Below, one piece after another: positions 12,001 to 25,059 of a stretch of 64,000 bases of DNA (position 1 is its first letter; every line of letters starts with the position of its first letter). The DNA comes from Lunularia cruciata. Its lineage: Eukaryota > Streptophyta > Marchantiopsida > Lunulariales > Lunulariaceae. The notes beneath the pieces are model-generated. The model saw nothing but the letters and a program-made list of their open reading frames with translations. It ran no database searches and had not been told where the DNA came from. The stretch spans positions 76,220,931-76,284,930 of the forward strand of contig OX419755.1 of NCBI GenBank assembly GCA_948567375.1, given 5' to 3'. The translations under genes and the position numbers were made by a program.

Positions 12001-13150
12001 TTTTAAATTTTTGCTTTAAAAAAATCTAATTTGGATATCAAATTCTACAATTTCTTTTCAAAAGTAACACCAATTAAATGATTGGATAAGTGCAATTTCT
12101 TGATAAGAGTGATCTTAAGCCCTAGTGGAAGATCTTCACTTATGCAAATTGGAGTGTATATTCTACTATGCATGTTAAATGGATAGAAATAAAGAATCTC
12201 CTTGTGATAAGACTTGGATTGAAAATTGTATACACATGAGACTTTCTTTTGCTCTTTATCTTAGAACTTAGTAGTCTTCACACAAGTAGCATGGTATTTA
12301 TATTTAGTTTTTTGAAAAAAGGACCTAACATCATCTACTTTGTAAGATAGTCAATCTACACCCAAAAATTTAGAAATGTTGAGGCTAAAAGGCAATGTTT
12401 ATTTTGTTTGGATCTGCTAACATGGATAGGATCAAGAACTGATCATGTTTCTAAATTCCATTACTTGAGTATGTGCATGTACTTCCTTGTTCACAACTAA
12501 TATTTTAGCAAGTAGGTGTTGAGGATGCATATTTTGTAGGTTGAGACAAAGCTTGTGCATTGATTAGTGTAATAAGATTTAATTTTATGAAATAAAGAGA
12601 TTAGATCTACAAGAGAAGGATCTTTAAATATTTACATTTTTAAGTCTATGTAGTTAAGAAAATCTAGTAGATAAAATATCTAATCAATTTAAATAACATC
12701 AAATTTAGCATGATTCATTGAAGCTACATCTACATGTAAAGAGAGCATACTCTTATTTTATTTACTTTATTGACATTGGGTTTCTCTTCTACGTGTACAT
12801 ACATGGCACAACATATCTTTACTCTTCACTCAGAAATTAACCTTCTCACTAGAAAATCAACCCACTTTACCTCTTGATAGATCTCATAATCCTTATCTAC
12901 CTATTGATTCAATCTTGAAAATAATTGTTATATACCCTATACAACAAGTGGCTTTGAACTTCATTTTGTCATTTTAATTGCATAAGGATTACCCCTAACC
13001 ACTTCTTGATAATAAAAGAAACCTCAATGCTTTATTTAATAGATCAATTGAGGTTAACCTAAAAAGAAATTTAGCATCTTTAAAAATCTCTACCTTGCAT
13101 GATATTTTTAACATAGGGTAGCTCTTAATCATACTATATTTAGAAATAAC
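9058..13150. other. AT-rich DNA without recognisable genes
   Basis: No coding segment, RNA gene or terminal repeat was recognised in these 4 kb apart from a telomere-like run at 10,132. The 3' LTR of the copia fossil that ends near 13,150 should lie in the upper part, but I cannot set its boundaries because no partner LTR is visible. Open frames here are short and low-complexity. Confidence 0.4.
10132..10159. repeat. Short telomere-like run (CCCTAAA)n
   Basis: About four tandem copies of ccctaaa or ccctgaa lie in a row. This is the Arabidopsis-type plant telomere unit, found here inside a chromosome arm. Such short internal runs also occur in plant promoters (telo boxes) and at healed breaks. 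No gene follows closely, so a promoter role is not supported. Confidence 0.7.
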
Positions 13151-16100
13151 ATATCATGTTGAGCAAGTTCAAAAAATGTCAAACTTCTCACATTTTAGAG
13201 GTTTAGTTAACATGTCTATTAAATTCTCCTTGATATCCATCTTTTGACAAAATACTTCTCTACCTATAATCACATCTTTGATGTAGTGACACTTACCATG
13301 AATTTTTTTGCTCCTAGAGTTAAAAATCTTATTATTAGCCAAGTGGATAGCTCTTTGAGTGACACACTAAAACACCTAATCTTGTAGTGGATTGCCTCTT
13401 TTCCAAGTCTCCAACAAATTCAAAATTAACAAGTCCTATTAATACATCTTCATTTCATATCTTGCATTAAAGAGAATCTTCATCTCATTTGTTCTTTGTA
13501 GATACTTATCAATTCATTTCATAAGTTGCAAATGCTCTTTGCACTTTACTCAGATTTACCTTAATCTATAGACAAGATTCACTACATAAGAAATATTTGT
13601 TCTAGTGCTTTCCAAAAAATTATTAGGCTACCTACTCCTCTTGCATGTGAAGCTTTCTTGATATACTCTTTTTGGGCCTTTGTAATAGGACATTGGTTTG
13701 AAGAAAGTAAAAATTGCATAGCCAATGGATATTCCTACATCCATCTAAAATTGATTGAGTAATTTATCATTGTAACTCTTTAGATAGACACAACTTGCAT
13801 GTTTCTTGATTTAGTATGAATTCAATACCAAAGGTTTCTTGATTGGATCAACATCTTATATATAGCACATTCTCTATTGAGTTTCTCTTTCAACTCAATC
13901 ATCTCCTTCATCTTCCTTTCCACAACAAGCATATCAATTACACACAATATTGGCATAATCAATCCAAAAGATTTAGATTTCTTTGAGCTTCTTAAAATCC
14001 ATACAAGTATCATACAAATACCTAGTATATCTTTGCTTTCTCATGAAGGAATCAAATCTTATATTCCATTATCTTTGCCTCTATTGAGTCTATAGAAAGA
14101 TGATTGCTACTTACACACCATGATTTCTTGACCTTGTATCCCTTTAGTTTGAAGCACATAAATCTCCTCATCTGGTTCACAATGTAAGAAAAATATGGTG
14201 AAATTAATATATTCAAGATCCATATAAAAGAAGATAAACAACAACACATAGAATTGATCTTCACAATTGGTGGAAAGATCTCATTCAAATCCATCCTTGC
14301 TTTATGTGCAAATCCTCTTGCAAGTTCTTTTGCTTTAAATTTCTTTCCACCTACTTTTGGATGTCCTTCCTTCTTCATACACGCCCACTTACACCCAATT
14401 GACTTCTTATGAGAAAGCAATACACCAATTTTCCATATTTGGATCTTAATAAGAGATTTCATTTCTTCATCCCTAGCTGATTTCTACTTGCTACAATCCA
14501 CATTTTTCATTGCATTGCATGGTCAAAACTAGAATGTTCTACTTTACTCTTTTCAACACAAATGCAATAAAATCCTCAACCCCTACCGTTGAGGACCTTT
14601 ATGGCTCTTTGAGATCTTTGGGGTGTCACACTGAGGAGTCTCCTTGATTGCCAAGATTAACTCCTAACAAAACTGTGGTTTGATCCTCATTCTCCACACA
14701 ATCTATAGAACTCTTAAAAATTTCTTCTCCAAAGTCTACTAGCTTCATATCTTCTATTGCTAATTAAGGAAAGTTAATTCCTTCATTTTCATTTCCATGG
14801 AACGTGAACTATCCTATAAGATTTCTCATCTTATTGTCTTTTAGCATGGGAGAGCTAGCAAAGGTTGCATCTACTTACAAATAGTTTACAAGTGCTAGTA
14901 TCCTAGATTCAAAATCCTTTGATACCTCTCTCGTACCCAATAAAGATACATTTCTTTGACTTTGGATCTAACACAGCTTTTATATATGCTTGTATCTATA
15001 TATATGCAAGATAACCAAAATTCCTTGGCTTAATTAATAGACAAGTCTTCTTGTTGATATTTCTTATGCAAGATAACTAAAAATTCTTAGTTTAGAGAAA
15101 TCTACAAGACTTCTTCTTTGTATTTCTTTAGGAGTAATATAATCAGTCATACTTGAAGGAGATATGTCTACCAAGTAGCAAGATGTATTTACAACTTTAG
15201 CTTAAAATTTTTGTGCAATTTTTCATTGCTCAACATACTCTTGCTTTCCTCAACAATGTGTTATTGAATCTCTTTGCAATTCCATGTTATTAAGGTGTTC
15301 TTGGGACTGAAAGTAATGCAAAATGGCTTCATCTTTTCACAGTTTATCAAACTCTATAAACTTGTACTCCTTGCTATTTTTTACTCGCAAAAGTTTGACC
15401 TTCTTCCTAGTTTGCTTCTCCGGTCTTTCTTTCCATGGTTACAAAATACGTAGAACTTCTAGTTTCTTTCCCATCATGTACATCCATACCTTCCTTGAGT
15501 GGTCATCGATGAAAGGAGAAAAAAAAGCCACTTTAATAGAAGAAAAGGTGGTTCCCAAACATTATAATGCATATGATCCAAAATTTCTTTTAAATTATGA
15601 ATTATAGTGCTAAAGCTCACTCATTGCTATTTCCCGAAGATACGATGCTTGTAGATATCAAGTTTATAGTTCTTGATCCCTTTCAGCAGCAATGGTTCCT
15701 TATACAAATTTGATAAACCCTTATAATCATGGGACTCAAATAAGTATGCAATCGCTGAGACAAGATACAAAAACATTCTAACTGTCAACCATTGTATCTC
15801 CAACTAGCTAGCTTGGAAAAATCTTTACTCTTTTTTCTTTCATCACCACAAGAGCTCCGTTTACAGCACTCAAATATCTATGTTTAGATTCGTACTTATA
15901 TCCACTAGCGTCAAGTGCACCCAAGGACATCAAGTTCTTTATAAAAATTGGTACATGTTACGCACTGGTCAGAGCTCTCACTACTCCATCAAATATCGTG
16001 ATTTTGATCAAACTTACTCCTACAATCTTGCAAGCAGCATCGTTCTCCAAAAACTATTCCATTGTTGTAGAGGTGATAAATGTGAAAATATTCTTCTTGT

Positions 16101-16330
16101 GAGCACCTATAATATGAACATACATACTCCAAGATACACACATCTTTATAAAGATAGAGACCATAAGCAACAAACATAATCTTACCAATATGTCCATCTA
16201 AATCTGCAAAGCTAGCTTGCTTTGATCATTGATTCATCTCTCTTGTTGCCAGTCTTGTTATAATACTTCTTGAGATGTTGTACATTCACTTATTCCAAAC
16301 ATTTTTCTCACTTAATCTCTCTTGTGAAAA
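13151..16330 (-). mobile_element. Ty1/copia pol fossil (copia 1)
   Basis: Reading the minus strand from 16.3 kb down, copia pol parts appear in order. The pre-integrase region lies near 16,180-15,640. Integrase lies near 15,560-15,310, with F-I-D-D-H-S-R-K-V-W-M-Y. Reverse transcriptase starts near 14,420, with I-G-C-K-W, then G-F-A-H-K-A and N-E-I-F-P-P-I-V-K. The RNase H end lies near 13,360-13,170, with A-I-H-L-A-N-N, then C-H-Y-I-K-D and M-L-T-K-P-L. A gag region is not recognisable, and low-copy sequence starts near 16.4 kb. LTR ends could not be placed. The element is old, with many breaks. Confidence 0.85.
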
Positions 16331-18400
16331 TTTAGAGATTGCACTCCCCTTGCTCTATATTCTCTCCATCGATATAGAGCTTTTGAATTCTTTTCCTCAC
16401 TCATACTTCCCTCTTTCTCATCTTTGAGACAACCAAGCAGTAGTTGTTTCCTCAAGTTTCATTGAATCCTTTCTATACCATACGGTAGTAATAGAGATGC
16501 TCGGGTGAGGACGTGAATAAAAGAAGTGCCTTATCTTTGTTCTCTAGCTTCACATTTTGGTGACAAGATTGCACACAATCTTGCTGAAGTTATTTTGATG
16601 CTCTATCATGTTGGTCCTTCCTTTCATTGTGTAGAGTTGAACTTTAATACAGTTTGTTGTGGAGCTACTTTGTCATATAAAATTTCTCAAGCTTTGACCA
16701 GAGCTTTAGAACAGAATCTTCGTTCATAGCGTTATAAAGCTCTTCATCAGCCAACATCACTCGGATAGTGCTCATCTTCCTCATTCCTCATTTGTCATCA
16801 GTGTGTCCACGTGCTTCTTCTCCAAAGTCTTCTTCAACTCTTGTTGAACAAGTAAGTCCCTCACCTTCAACTACCATATTATTCTTATTATCAAAGTTCT
16901 ACCTCTTAAATGTTGTATACGAGAACTTCAAAGTCCATCATTCCTATTGACCCAAGAACATAACTTTAGTTCTTATTTGTGAGAAAAGCCAATAGATAGT
17001 ACATGCAATCCATCAAAATTACACTAGATATAACATGGTTCACTTCATCATGGAAGCTACATCAGGGGTTAAGAGACACTTTTTGTTCCGATCACTTTAT
17101 AAATACCTATTCTCTCGTCTAACCATACATGTCTTTAGTCCTGAGTCAAAAAAATAATTGGCTGCACTATTGGAAAGATATTACTATCTTTGACTATCTA
17201 TTGAGTCAGGCTTGGATAAAACGGGTTTAAACCCCAAACTACTATCGCCATTGAACTTCCGCTTCCACTACAGTTGCTTAAGGAACTCTAACCATTACTT
17301 GCTGAAAACTGAAACTTTGAGAATTTCTTTAACAAAGAGCTAACTTTAACCTTAAATAATAGGAAATCTAATGGAACCCTAACCACTACCTAAAAAATGA
17401 AACTCTAAGAATTTCTTTAGCAAATAGCTAACTTTAATTTTAAATAATATTACGCATCATTACATGTAATTTTACAATGAACAAATTCCGTTTGGTTGCT
17501 CATTAGTAAAACCCGATTCTAAAGATACAATATTATTGAAATCAGCACCATCCAGGTGCGAATGTCTTCCTGAGACCATATGCTTTAACATTGGTATATA
17601 ATTTGCAATAGGCGAGTCAATTTTACTACAACTGTTCTATTGCTGCCACGAAATGTGATTGACTGACACAGTTTCAAATGAATTGCATGCGGACTTGCTT
17701 CATATTGAAAAATTTCATGACCATAAACGCTACTACAGCCCGAACTGCCCCAAATGACTCTTGGAGTTTTACAAACAAAAGTTATATTTATGCGTCTCGC
17801 AACTTGGGGCACAACGGGAGTGATTTAATCTTTGAATTTTCATTAATAAAAATAACTATTATGAAAATTATTTAAAATATTATAGTATATTTAACTATTA
17901 TTTTAATTTTAATTTTTTAGTTTTCAAAATCAGATAATGGATAATCTCATTTGTCGTATACAATTCATACATTACTCTGATTATGACATGCAAACATGTC
18001 TGGCTAGGAACTTGGATACCTATGCTAAGGTAGGATCAATATTAGATAGGGTCTAGTATAGTCTACTGCTCTCCGCTTGTTTGGATTTGTCAACTCGTTT
18101 ACAAATCGAAACCCAGCTCGTCGACGAGCCACCTGGAAACTAGACGAGATCTATTAACTTCAAAGAAAGGGAATAGCCAACTTCGCTACCAATCCTTTGG
18201 AAAGTAGATAAAATATATTAAACTTTAAAAATAATAAAAATATAATGTAAATCATTTTAAAGTGAAATATAAACTTTATATCATAGATGAAATTATCCAA
18301 AATCGAATTGAAAATTTTAATTAATATTTAAAGTCAATGAACTAAAATATATTAATTTTAACTGCATATTGACGATATACCTATCCATGTGAACTTTTGT
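16331..18400. other. Low-copy and AT-rich DNA, no gene seen
   Basis: The sequence changes character near 16.4 kb to mixed low-copy DNA, then becomes very AT-rich at about 17.8-18.4 kb. Open frames are short, lack protein-like composition, and show no splice-linked partners that I could find. Confidence 0.35.
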
Positions 18401-18401
18401 C

Positions 18402-18431
18402 GCATATTGGCAGAAGCTGCCGCCAATATGC
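18402..18431. repeat. Perfect 10-bp inverted repeat
   Basis: Arms GCATATTGGC and GCCAATATGC flank a 10-base loop. The arms contain an inverted CCAAT motif on each side. It could form a small hairpin or be chance; no gene is adjacent. Confidence 0.6.
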
Positions 18432-18823
18432 AATAGTTCTGTCAGACAAACAAGCGCGTAGGCTAGGATTCCAAGATCACATACCTCTCCGTGTTACACA
18501 AATAGTGAGACAAATAATACATAGTACTTTTCCCAAAGTTCCCAAGGTCATTGGGGGCGGGTCGGGCTGTTTAGTCCATGCAGGGCTCCCTCAACACCTC
18601 ATTGCCTGTGTTCGCTTTGGATTGAGATAGTATCTTTCTACCGGCCTTCACTTGGAGTTGTTTCTGGTCAGTAAAGCTTCCTCGGTTTTCTGCGCCTCAG
18701 ATCGGGTGTTGTCATCATCATGCCGTTACATGATTATTCTCACTCTCCCTGCGAGCATCGACATGTAATTCTGTGTGGACTTCGTGAACGGCAGACGCTA
18801 CGGATCACTATCTCCCTCCTCTA

Positions 18824-18909
18824 TCAAAGTATCCTAGCGAAAGGTGTCTAGTAACATCCCACTCTTTCAAAGTATCCTAGCGAAAGGTGTCTAGTAACAT
18901 CCCACTCTT
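18824..18909. repeat. Exact 43-bp tandem duplication
   Basis: The unit starting tcaaagtatcctagcg is present twice head to tail (18,824-18,866 and 18,867-18,909) with no differences that I can find. Identity in otherwise old DNA points to a recent slippage or duplication event, or to an assembly artefact. Confidence 0.85.
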
Positions 18910-21100
18910 TCTACGATCTGACCAAATTTTCGCGGCCCCATCGATAGACAGATCGAGACTTTCGAATGGAAAATCCTGTTTGCTTTCAAGCTTGGAAGAA
19001 GATTTGAAACAAACACTTTAAACATTAGTGTGAGGGTGTCCGGCAGCTCAGTAACATAGGGAATTCGAGTATTCCTTCCTCCTAGTTCACTTCTTGATCA
19101 TGAGGTTCTAGTTTCAGGGTAAAGTAAAATCTACCTTTGTTGCACATTGGCAAACCGCTTTCGCGATGGGACCGCGTGTATGCTACGCTTGTTACTGCGC
19201 AGTAAATGATCAACTTATCTCCGCATTGACATCCATTTAAGTAGCAGAGTGGAGAAATTTCATTGGTCACCACGTCAGCGTTTAGTTTCTATCAATATCT
19301 TAAAAAAACCTGATTTATCGTTTTACGAGAAACAGAAGAAGAATTTCAGTGATTTGATCGCGCAGTACAAAGCGCAATCGGACGCGTGGTCTAGTTCATC
19401 GGAGAAAATGGCTGACAGTACAAGTTTAGTCTTTTTTGTCTAGATAAGCCCGTCCCACAACGAACGAACTGATTTTCAGGGATTTCAGTGTACCGAAACC
19501 GGTTGCCATTGCATGCAATGACCAAAACTGAGCCGCGACGGCAAGCTCTTTGAATGATCCCGTGCTTTCTCACTGTAATTGCAATTGATACGTGAGTATA
19601 TGAGGCTCGTACGCGATGGGTTGGTGTGAACAACTCTTGTTTATTGTACGAATTGAGCATTCTGCCAAGAGCGCTACGTTTGGTCTGAGTACTCTGAACC
19701 CGTCATGGTTTACTGTGGATCCTTCTGGCGCGCAAGTCCAACTACGGGTGAGCTGTGTTACTGCCAAAGAACAACTCTCTGCAAGGAAAAGACTCTGTAC
19801 GCGAAACAATATGAGAGTCAATTTTTCAACTCAAACTTATTGATCAGAGGAGTTCGCAAGTCATCGCGATAATCTACTGGGTGGCTCAGGTATCACTTAC
19901 CTGTCCAAGCACTTGTACAGAGCGGATTCTCAGAGCACAGATATCCACCCTAGCAAAGTCCAATAATCCAGGTCGAGAATGGGTTCGCCATCGTCAGTGC
20001 CTGCTTCTCCCACAACATTCAGTTACAAATGTCAAATATTCTTTTAAAAGATCACTATTTAACAATTTCATGAAAGTAACAGAGTCAGGTATTCCACGTT
20101 GCATACAGTCATTATCATCACGGCACCTAAAGAAAACGTGCAGTGTATGGGCGACAAAGCAAGTCCATACAACAAACTCCGGGTACGATTTCGACATGCT
20201 TGATCTAGTAGCCATGGCCGCTATTTCTGGTATCTGGTATCGTTCTCAATGGGCACTTCCACCGCTCGGTCCCGCAAGTTATCATAAGTTGGCCCGGATT
20301 CCTTAGTTTTAGATCAGAGAGATAGCAAAGCTGTTACTGCAACTCATAGAAATAATTGATGACTTCGGTGGCAATGTCAATGTATGACACCGGATCAACC
20401 TGGGATCCGGGGACATGACCACTATAGTCTATGGAAAGACTGAAGTTTTTATATATTATTCTTGATATTCTTCATACCTGCCGCGACCGGGTTGTCATAA
20501 AGGAGCTCATAGTCCTCCACTCACAGTCAACGAATGCTGCAGGATCTAAGAGGTCGTAAACGAGCCTGCCATCCTGTCAGAGACCAGTCAAATGACTACA
20601 CAAGAATAAAATTCACTGATATAATACCCGGTTGCTTCAGTCTGGAACTTATCTCCTGCCCAAGCACATTGATAGACATTGTGCATAGTTAGTAGCACAT
20701 GTCTCTGTGAATTTGACATGATAAACTCCATGTTTATCTTCCCAGCCACATATACAAGATTTCGTATGTATGTGAACATACAAAGAAAAAGACATCCAAC
20801 AAGCTAGCAGCTACCTGTACATTTCTGACATAATGCAATATGAGCAATGTCTAGGAGTCCACAGCTATGTGTCTTTACGATATGCATACCACCAGTAAAA
20901 GAAAAGTACTTGGCTTTCAAGAAGACAAGAGGCTTTCAAGAGGACAAAAGGAAAAAAGACTTGAAAAAGCATCAAACATGACAGTGGCTATATGGAATAA
21001 AATTCAAACAGAAATTTTCATAAAATATTTTTGGATTCTAAGATTCATAGTATCTTAGTTTCTAGTATCTTAGGTGCGGTAGGGCAGATTTCTCATACAG

Positions 21101-21212
21101 ACTCTATTGGGACTTAGTCCCATGTTACCTTTTTTGTCTCTCCCTTGTACGGCTTGATTGGGGTCTTCCCATCCTTCATTTTGCCGAGGGAGTCTCCTTT
21201 TTTCTTCTATTT
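21101..21212 (+). repeat. Dispersed pyrimidine-rich repeat, copy 1
   Basis: This copy starts actctattgggacttagtcc, contains tctctcccttgtacggcttg and gtcttcccatccttcat, and ends in a ctccttttttctt run. The same modules in the same order occur at 40,724, 41,423 and 48,809, and reversed at 41,822. See the copy at 40,724 for the fullest form. Confidence 0.8.
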
Positions 21213-23591
21213 TCTATTCCGCTTCCATATTGAGAACATGGTCAAATAGGGTCACACACAAATATTGCATCCTCTTTTATATCCCAAGGGCTAATAATAT
21301 TTGTAGTTATTTAATTTTGATTGTCTCGAGATGTAGTACATCTCTTTAACGCTCTCGATAGTTAAAAAAAATAGTGTCAGATGTGTACCTACACACGTTT
21401 GGCACTAATGCTTTTGACAATCCATTAAGAGATATTAAATTTTCAATAAACCATAGTTTTAATTATCATATAAAATATATATCTAATTATTAAGAAAATA
21501 AATAAATCAATATTTTCTATATACTTTAATTATATTATAATATTAATAAATAAATTATTTTAGAAAAGAATCTAATAAAAATACAGATGTATAATTTTAA
21601 ATTATTTATTCCTATTGCATTTAAAGATTTTAACAAAATTCATGATCAAGACAAACATATTATTATCTATAAATAAATAAATAAAATTACCACAATTTGT
21701 TTGACAACAAATCTAGAGCTGTGTGGACAAGTGGTCTCCGCCAGGCGTTCATGTCCTCTTCAGACGTCTACCGGGAAACAAGGAGTGAAACTAAGAAGGC
21801 CGGGGTCAGAGGTCTATCCGAGAATTGGCAAACATTCTGGAGGGAATTTATATCTCTTCGGTGGAAATGGAATGGAATGAAATAGCGTTCGACCCGAGCC
21901 ATCGGACGGTGCACACAGCCCGACATAACACGTTTTATTGCGGAGCCTTAGACAAGGTTAATTCATGAGCACGTGTGAACACGGACCGCTGCACTCGCCT
22001 GGTGCTTTATAGAGTAGATTGTAGTTTAGGCGCTACAGTATTGGCGGCTCACGTGCCAGTTCTAAAGCAACGGTCCTTGTGCACTCCGAATTCGTCATGT
22101 TTGAAGAAATCGTGCGCCCTGCGTATGGAAAGCATTTTAGTGCCACTCTCCATGATTCCATGCCGTCACATCGATAGACCTCGTGAGCGGCAAGCACTTC
22201 AATCTCCGGGGCATGAGTCTATTGACAGCATATTGGAACACCCTCCTTCGAAAACAACCTAAAGAGACAAACCATCGTACTACTTGTACATACTCATGTA
22301 GGAAAATGCCGTTAGGTTTGGATGTATACGCGTCGTCGGGTAGTACCAGACACGGCAATTAGGGTTTATGAATGAGTCATGTAGTTCGAAGTTTACAGGC
22401 AACTATGCATCTCTCTGACAGGCTCGCGGATAGTGTTGTCAGGGTAACGCGAGGTGACACAAGAAGTACCGTAGACCGGTGGTCTATAAACTCAAATTCT
22501 AAACTCAAAACTGGATACTCGACCTGCAGACAGTAGGTGTGACGCACTACTGTGTTGTTCTCGGTGAACATGAGTACAGTAGGGGCACCACCTGATTGTA
22601 GATATTAACACGGTTACCGCGTTTCCATGAACGCCGCCTTTGCACCACGTTGGAATCGGATTGGAAGTGGAATCCATTGATCAATAATTTGCTTTTAACG
22701 TTTACACTAGTACAAAGTGTGGTAAGGTAGGGGTATACACGCCGTCCAGGCATTCTGAATTCGCGGTAATTCGTGGTAAAATGGAGAAGTCTCCTCAATG
22801 CCTCAAATGATAGATTCGGGGAGTGACATCATGGACATATCAATTGAATCTAGGTCTGGACTGCCTCAAGTGAAATATCGAAGGAGATTGTTGAGTCAGA
22901 CCATGTTATATTGGACTAATTAAAGGAGCGAAGCTTCGATTCACATTGCAATGTGCAAATATGTACAGCAGCTTTAAGTTGATTGGGAGATCAACAAATG
23001 ATAATCAAGGAAATTTTACGTTCAAAAGAAGAATGCACCGTAATTGGATGCCAGAATGTGGACGACCACATTTTCAAGCTCGCCGAAGAAGCACCAACTC
23101 CTGCAATCAACAAGTCAACTGAGCGGATTCATTTATGGGGCTTCCCATCCTTCTTGTTATCCCACGCTGTCACCCTTAGACTCAGCGGATTTTCTGCACA
23201 CTGCAAGAGCACTTCTCAATGGATAACTAGCTGTACATGGTGTTCGGGATGATTCGAACGTTCGGCTGAAATTCCGGATCCACATGAGAATGTGAACTCT
23301 GAATCTACAGTTGAGGTGCATGCTGCTGTTTATCTACTCCAGGCTTTCGAACACTGTCAATAAAATAGTGATGCCCTTCATCTCGCTTGGAGACTCCAGC
23401 TGTAAACTGTCCACATTGATATATACGCATATACACAGAGTCTAGATCCGCGGGCTCTCTAGCATCAGATGGTTTAAATCATGGGATCGTCAAGCTGCTG
23501 GAGAGCCTTTCAAGCTTCCTGGATTGGAAATTCAACCGTCGTCCTCGTATATTGGTATCCGATTTCGCAAGCCATCAGAAACGTTCAAGTT

Positions 23592-23824
23592 CTAGCTTAC
23601 AACTAGCTCGTCGATCAGAACACATGACACGGTATCATCAGCAGTGCAATAGACAACATTGACCGGTTGCTCATGGGATGTTGAATTAGATCTCTTTTTA
23701 CGTTCCTTTGACTTCTCCTGTGATCCAAGTAGTTTCCTGTCCCTGGCATACAGTGGAGCAGCCCCTCGCACTTTATGAACAGTTTGTGACAGTTCTTGCT
23801 TTTTGCTTGCTTCGTTGACTTGCC
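23592..23824 (-). CDS. Possible terminal exon of an unidentified host gene
   Basis: On the minus strand an intron-like acceptor (taactattttag) is followed by an open frame of 77 codons ending in a TAG stop at 23,592-23,594. The peptide has a basic, lysine-rich middle (S-K-E-R-K-K-R-S-N-S) that could act as a nuclear localisation signal. It ends in a hydrophobic-acidic tail (V-V-Y-C-T-A-D-D, then C-V-L-I-D-E-L). Upstream on the same strand, at about 24,350-23,920, there are protein-like open stretches in more than one frame, but I cannot link them by a clean exon chain. I do not recognise the family. Chance remains a serious alternative. Confidence 0.25.
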
Positions 23825-25059
23825 CTAAAATAGTTAAATTACTTTGCACAGCTCCATACAAGGTGCATTGTCCAAAATACTTGTGTGACATTTTATGTAC
23901 TTATGAAATCCTCCGAAGAGGTCATAGCATGCACATATCACCAACAGAACCTCCGTAGATTCTGTAAGATTTCTGGAGATTTTTGGGTCCAGGTTTAGGT
24001 ACATTGTAGGGCAGATCAATATCAAAGTCTGTAGATCCATGGTCGACATTGATACAAATTTAAAATTTTCAACATTCAAATTTGGAAACTGATCCACCGA
24101 CTTGACTTTGTTTCCTATCACTGTCGTTTTGTAAAATTCAAGTCGCAACTACGCGGGATTCGATCCATCTGCAACATAGATTCTTCAATTTGTTTGAGTG
24201 GAACTCTCCGTTCGATATCTTGGAATTAGTATCTATAATAAGCATTATTCTTCATAGAACGTTTTGCGTCCACTACGACCACACGTGGTGTACGCGGAAA
24301 TTCTCTGTCAAGCAGTTCCGGGTTAGTCCACACTAACTCCAACAAATTTCACCTCGTTCGCTGCAGGAGCCTAACCCGGCCTGTAATATTCCATCTGACT
24401 CAAAACCAGGTTTGCAGCATCCATCTATCCGTTAATACATTACACGTCAACTGTGTCATGGTATGATAACACAGTTGGTGATGTACATGCAGTTGACAAC
24501 CTCGTCCCCATCAAAGAATATTGAGTTGCTTCTCATGTGGATTGTGTTTTTGAGACAGATAAACAGTATACTAGGGATTCGATATTGTACAGTCTTCAGA
24601 TCTTTCCACTGATTCATTCATCATTAGACTCGGAATGCGACACACATATTATAACGAGAAAGAAAGATGGGAAGATCCTTAAAGATAAACCTAAAGAATT
24701 AAATTGGAGGTAAGTTCCAATTGCGAGAAGCATTAACGAGAAATCTATTCTAATACACTTAGAAGGTCTTGAAATATCAAAAGTATTAGTATCAAGCTAT
24801 TTCCATACCATAAAGCAGCTCAAGAAGCAAAATCATTTATATGATTGCTCTCCTAAGGTCCTACAGGTTGTATCAAGAAATATTCTTTGTAGAAGAATGG
24901 ACTATCATTATCTAAAGTAAATCATAATATAGACAGGCGAAAGTGATACTCTTAAAGTATAATATTGTCCGCTCTCTCAAAATCCTTGACAGACTTGTCT
25001 AACAAAAACGTATCTATAATTCCCAGGTTGGTTAAAGGAAGAAAGACGTGAACTGGTTA
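23825..25059. other. Low-copy DNA, possible upstream exons only
   Basis: Nothing is firmly identified. The minus strand at about 24,350-23,920 has protein-like open stretches that might be upstream exons of the candidate at 23,592. From about 24,650 the sequence becomes AT-rich and non-coding up to the tandem array. Confidence 0.3.

Larger units (their letters stand above)
18432..23591. other. Low-copy DNA of higher GC, no gene proven
   Basis: This is one of the least repetitive parts of the window, with more balanced base composition than its neighbours and several frames of 60-140 codons. None matches a family I know, shows a domain, or links to neighbours through good splice sites. It also holds an exact 43-base tandem duplication (18,824) and one copy of a dispersed repeat (21,101). 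The DNA at about 21.4-21.7 kb is extremely AT-rich. Confidence 0.35.

Noticed and set aside
19881-20306. 141-codon plus-strand open frame
   Set aside because: No domain, no splice partner, and composition like chance in GC-richer DNA.
24146-24180. Possible tRNA 3' end on the minus strand (gatcgaatccc)
   Set aside because: The T-arm does not pair and no D-arm or anticodon arm can be folded upstream.
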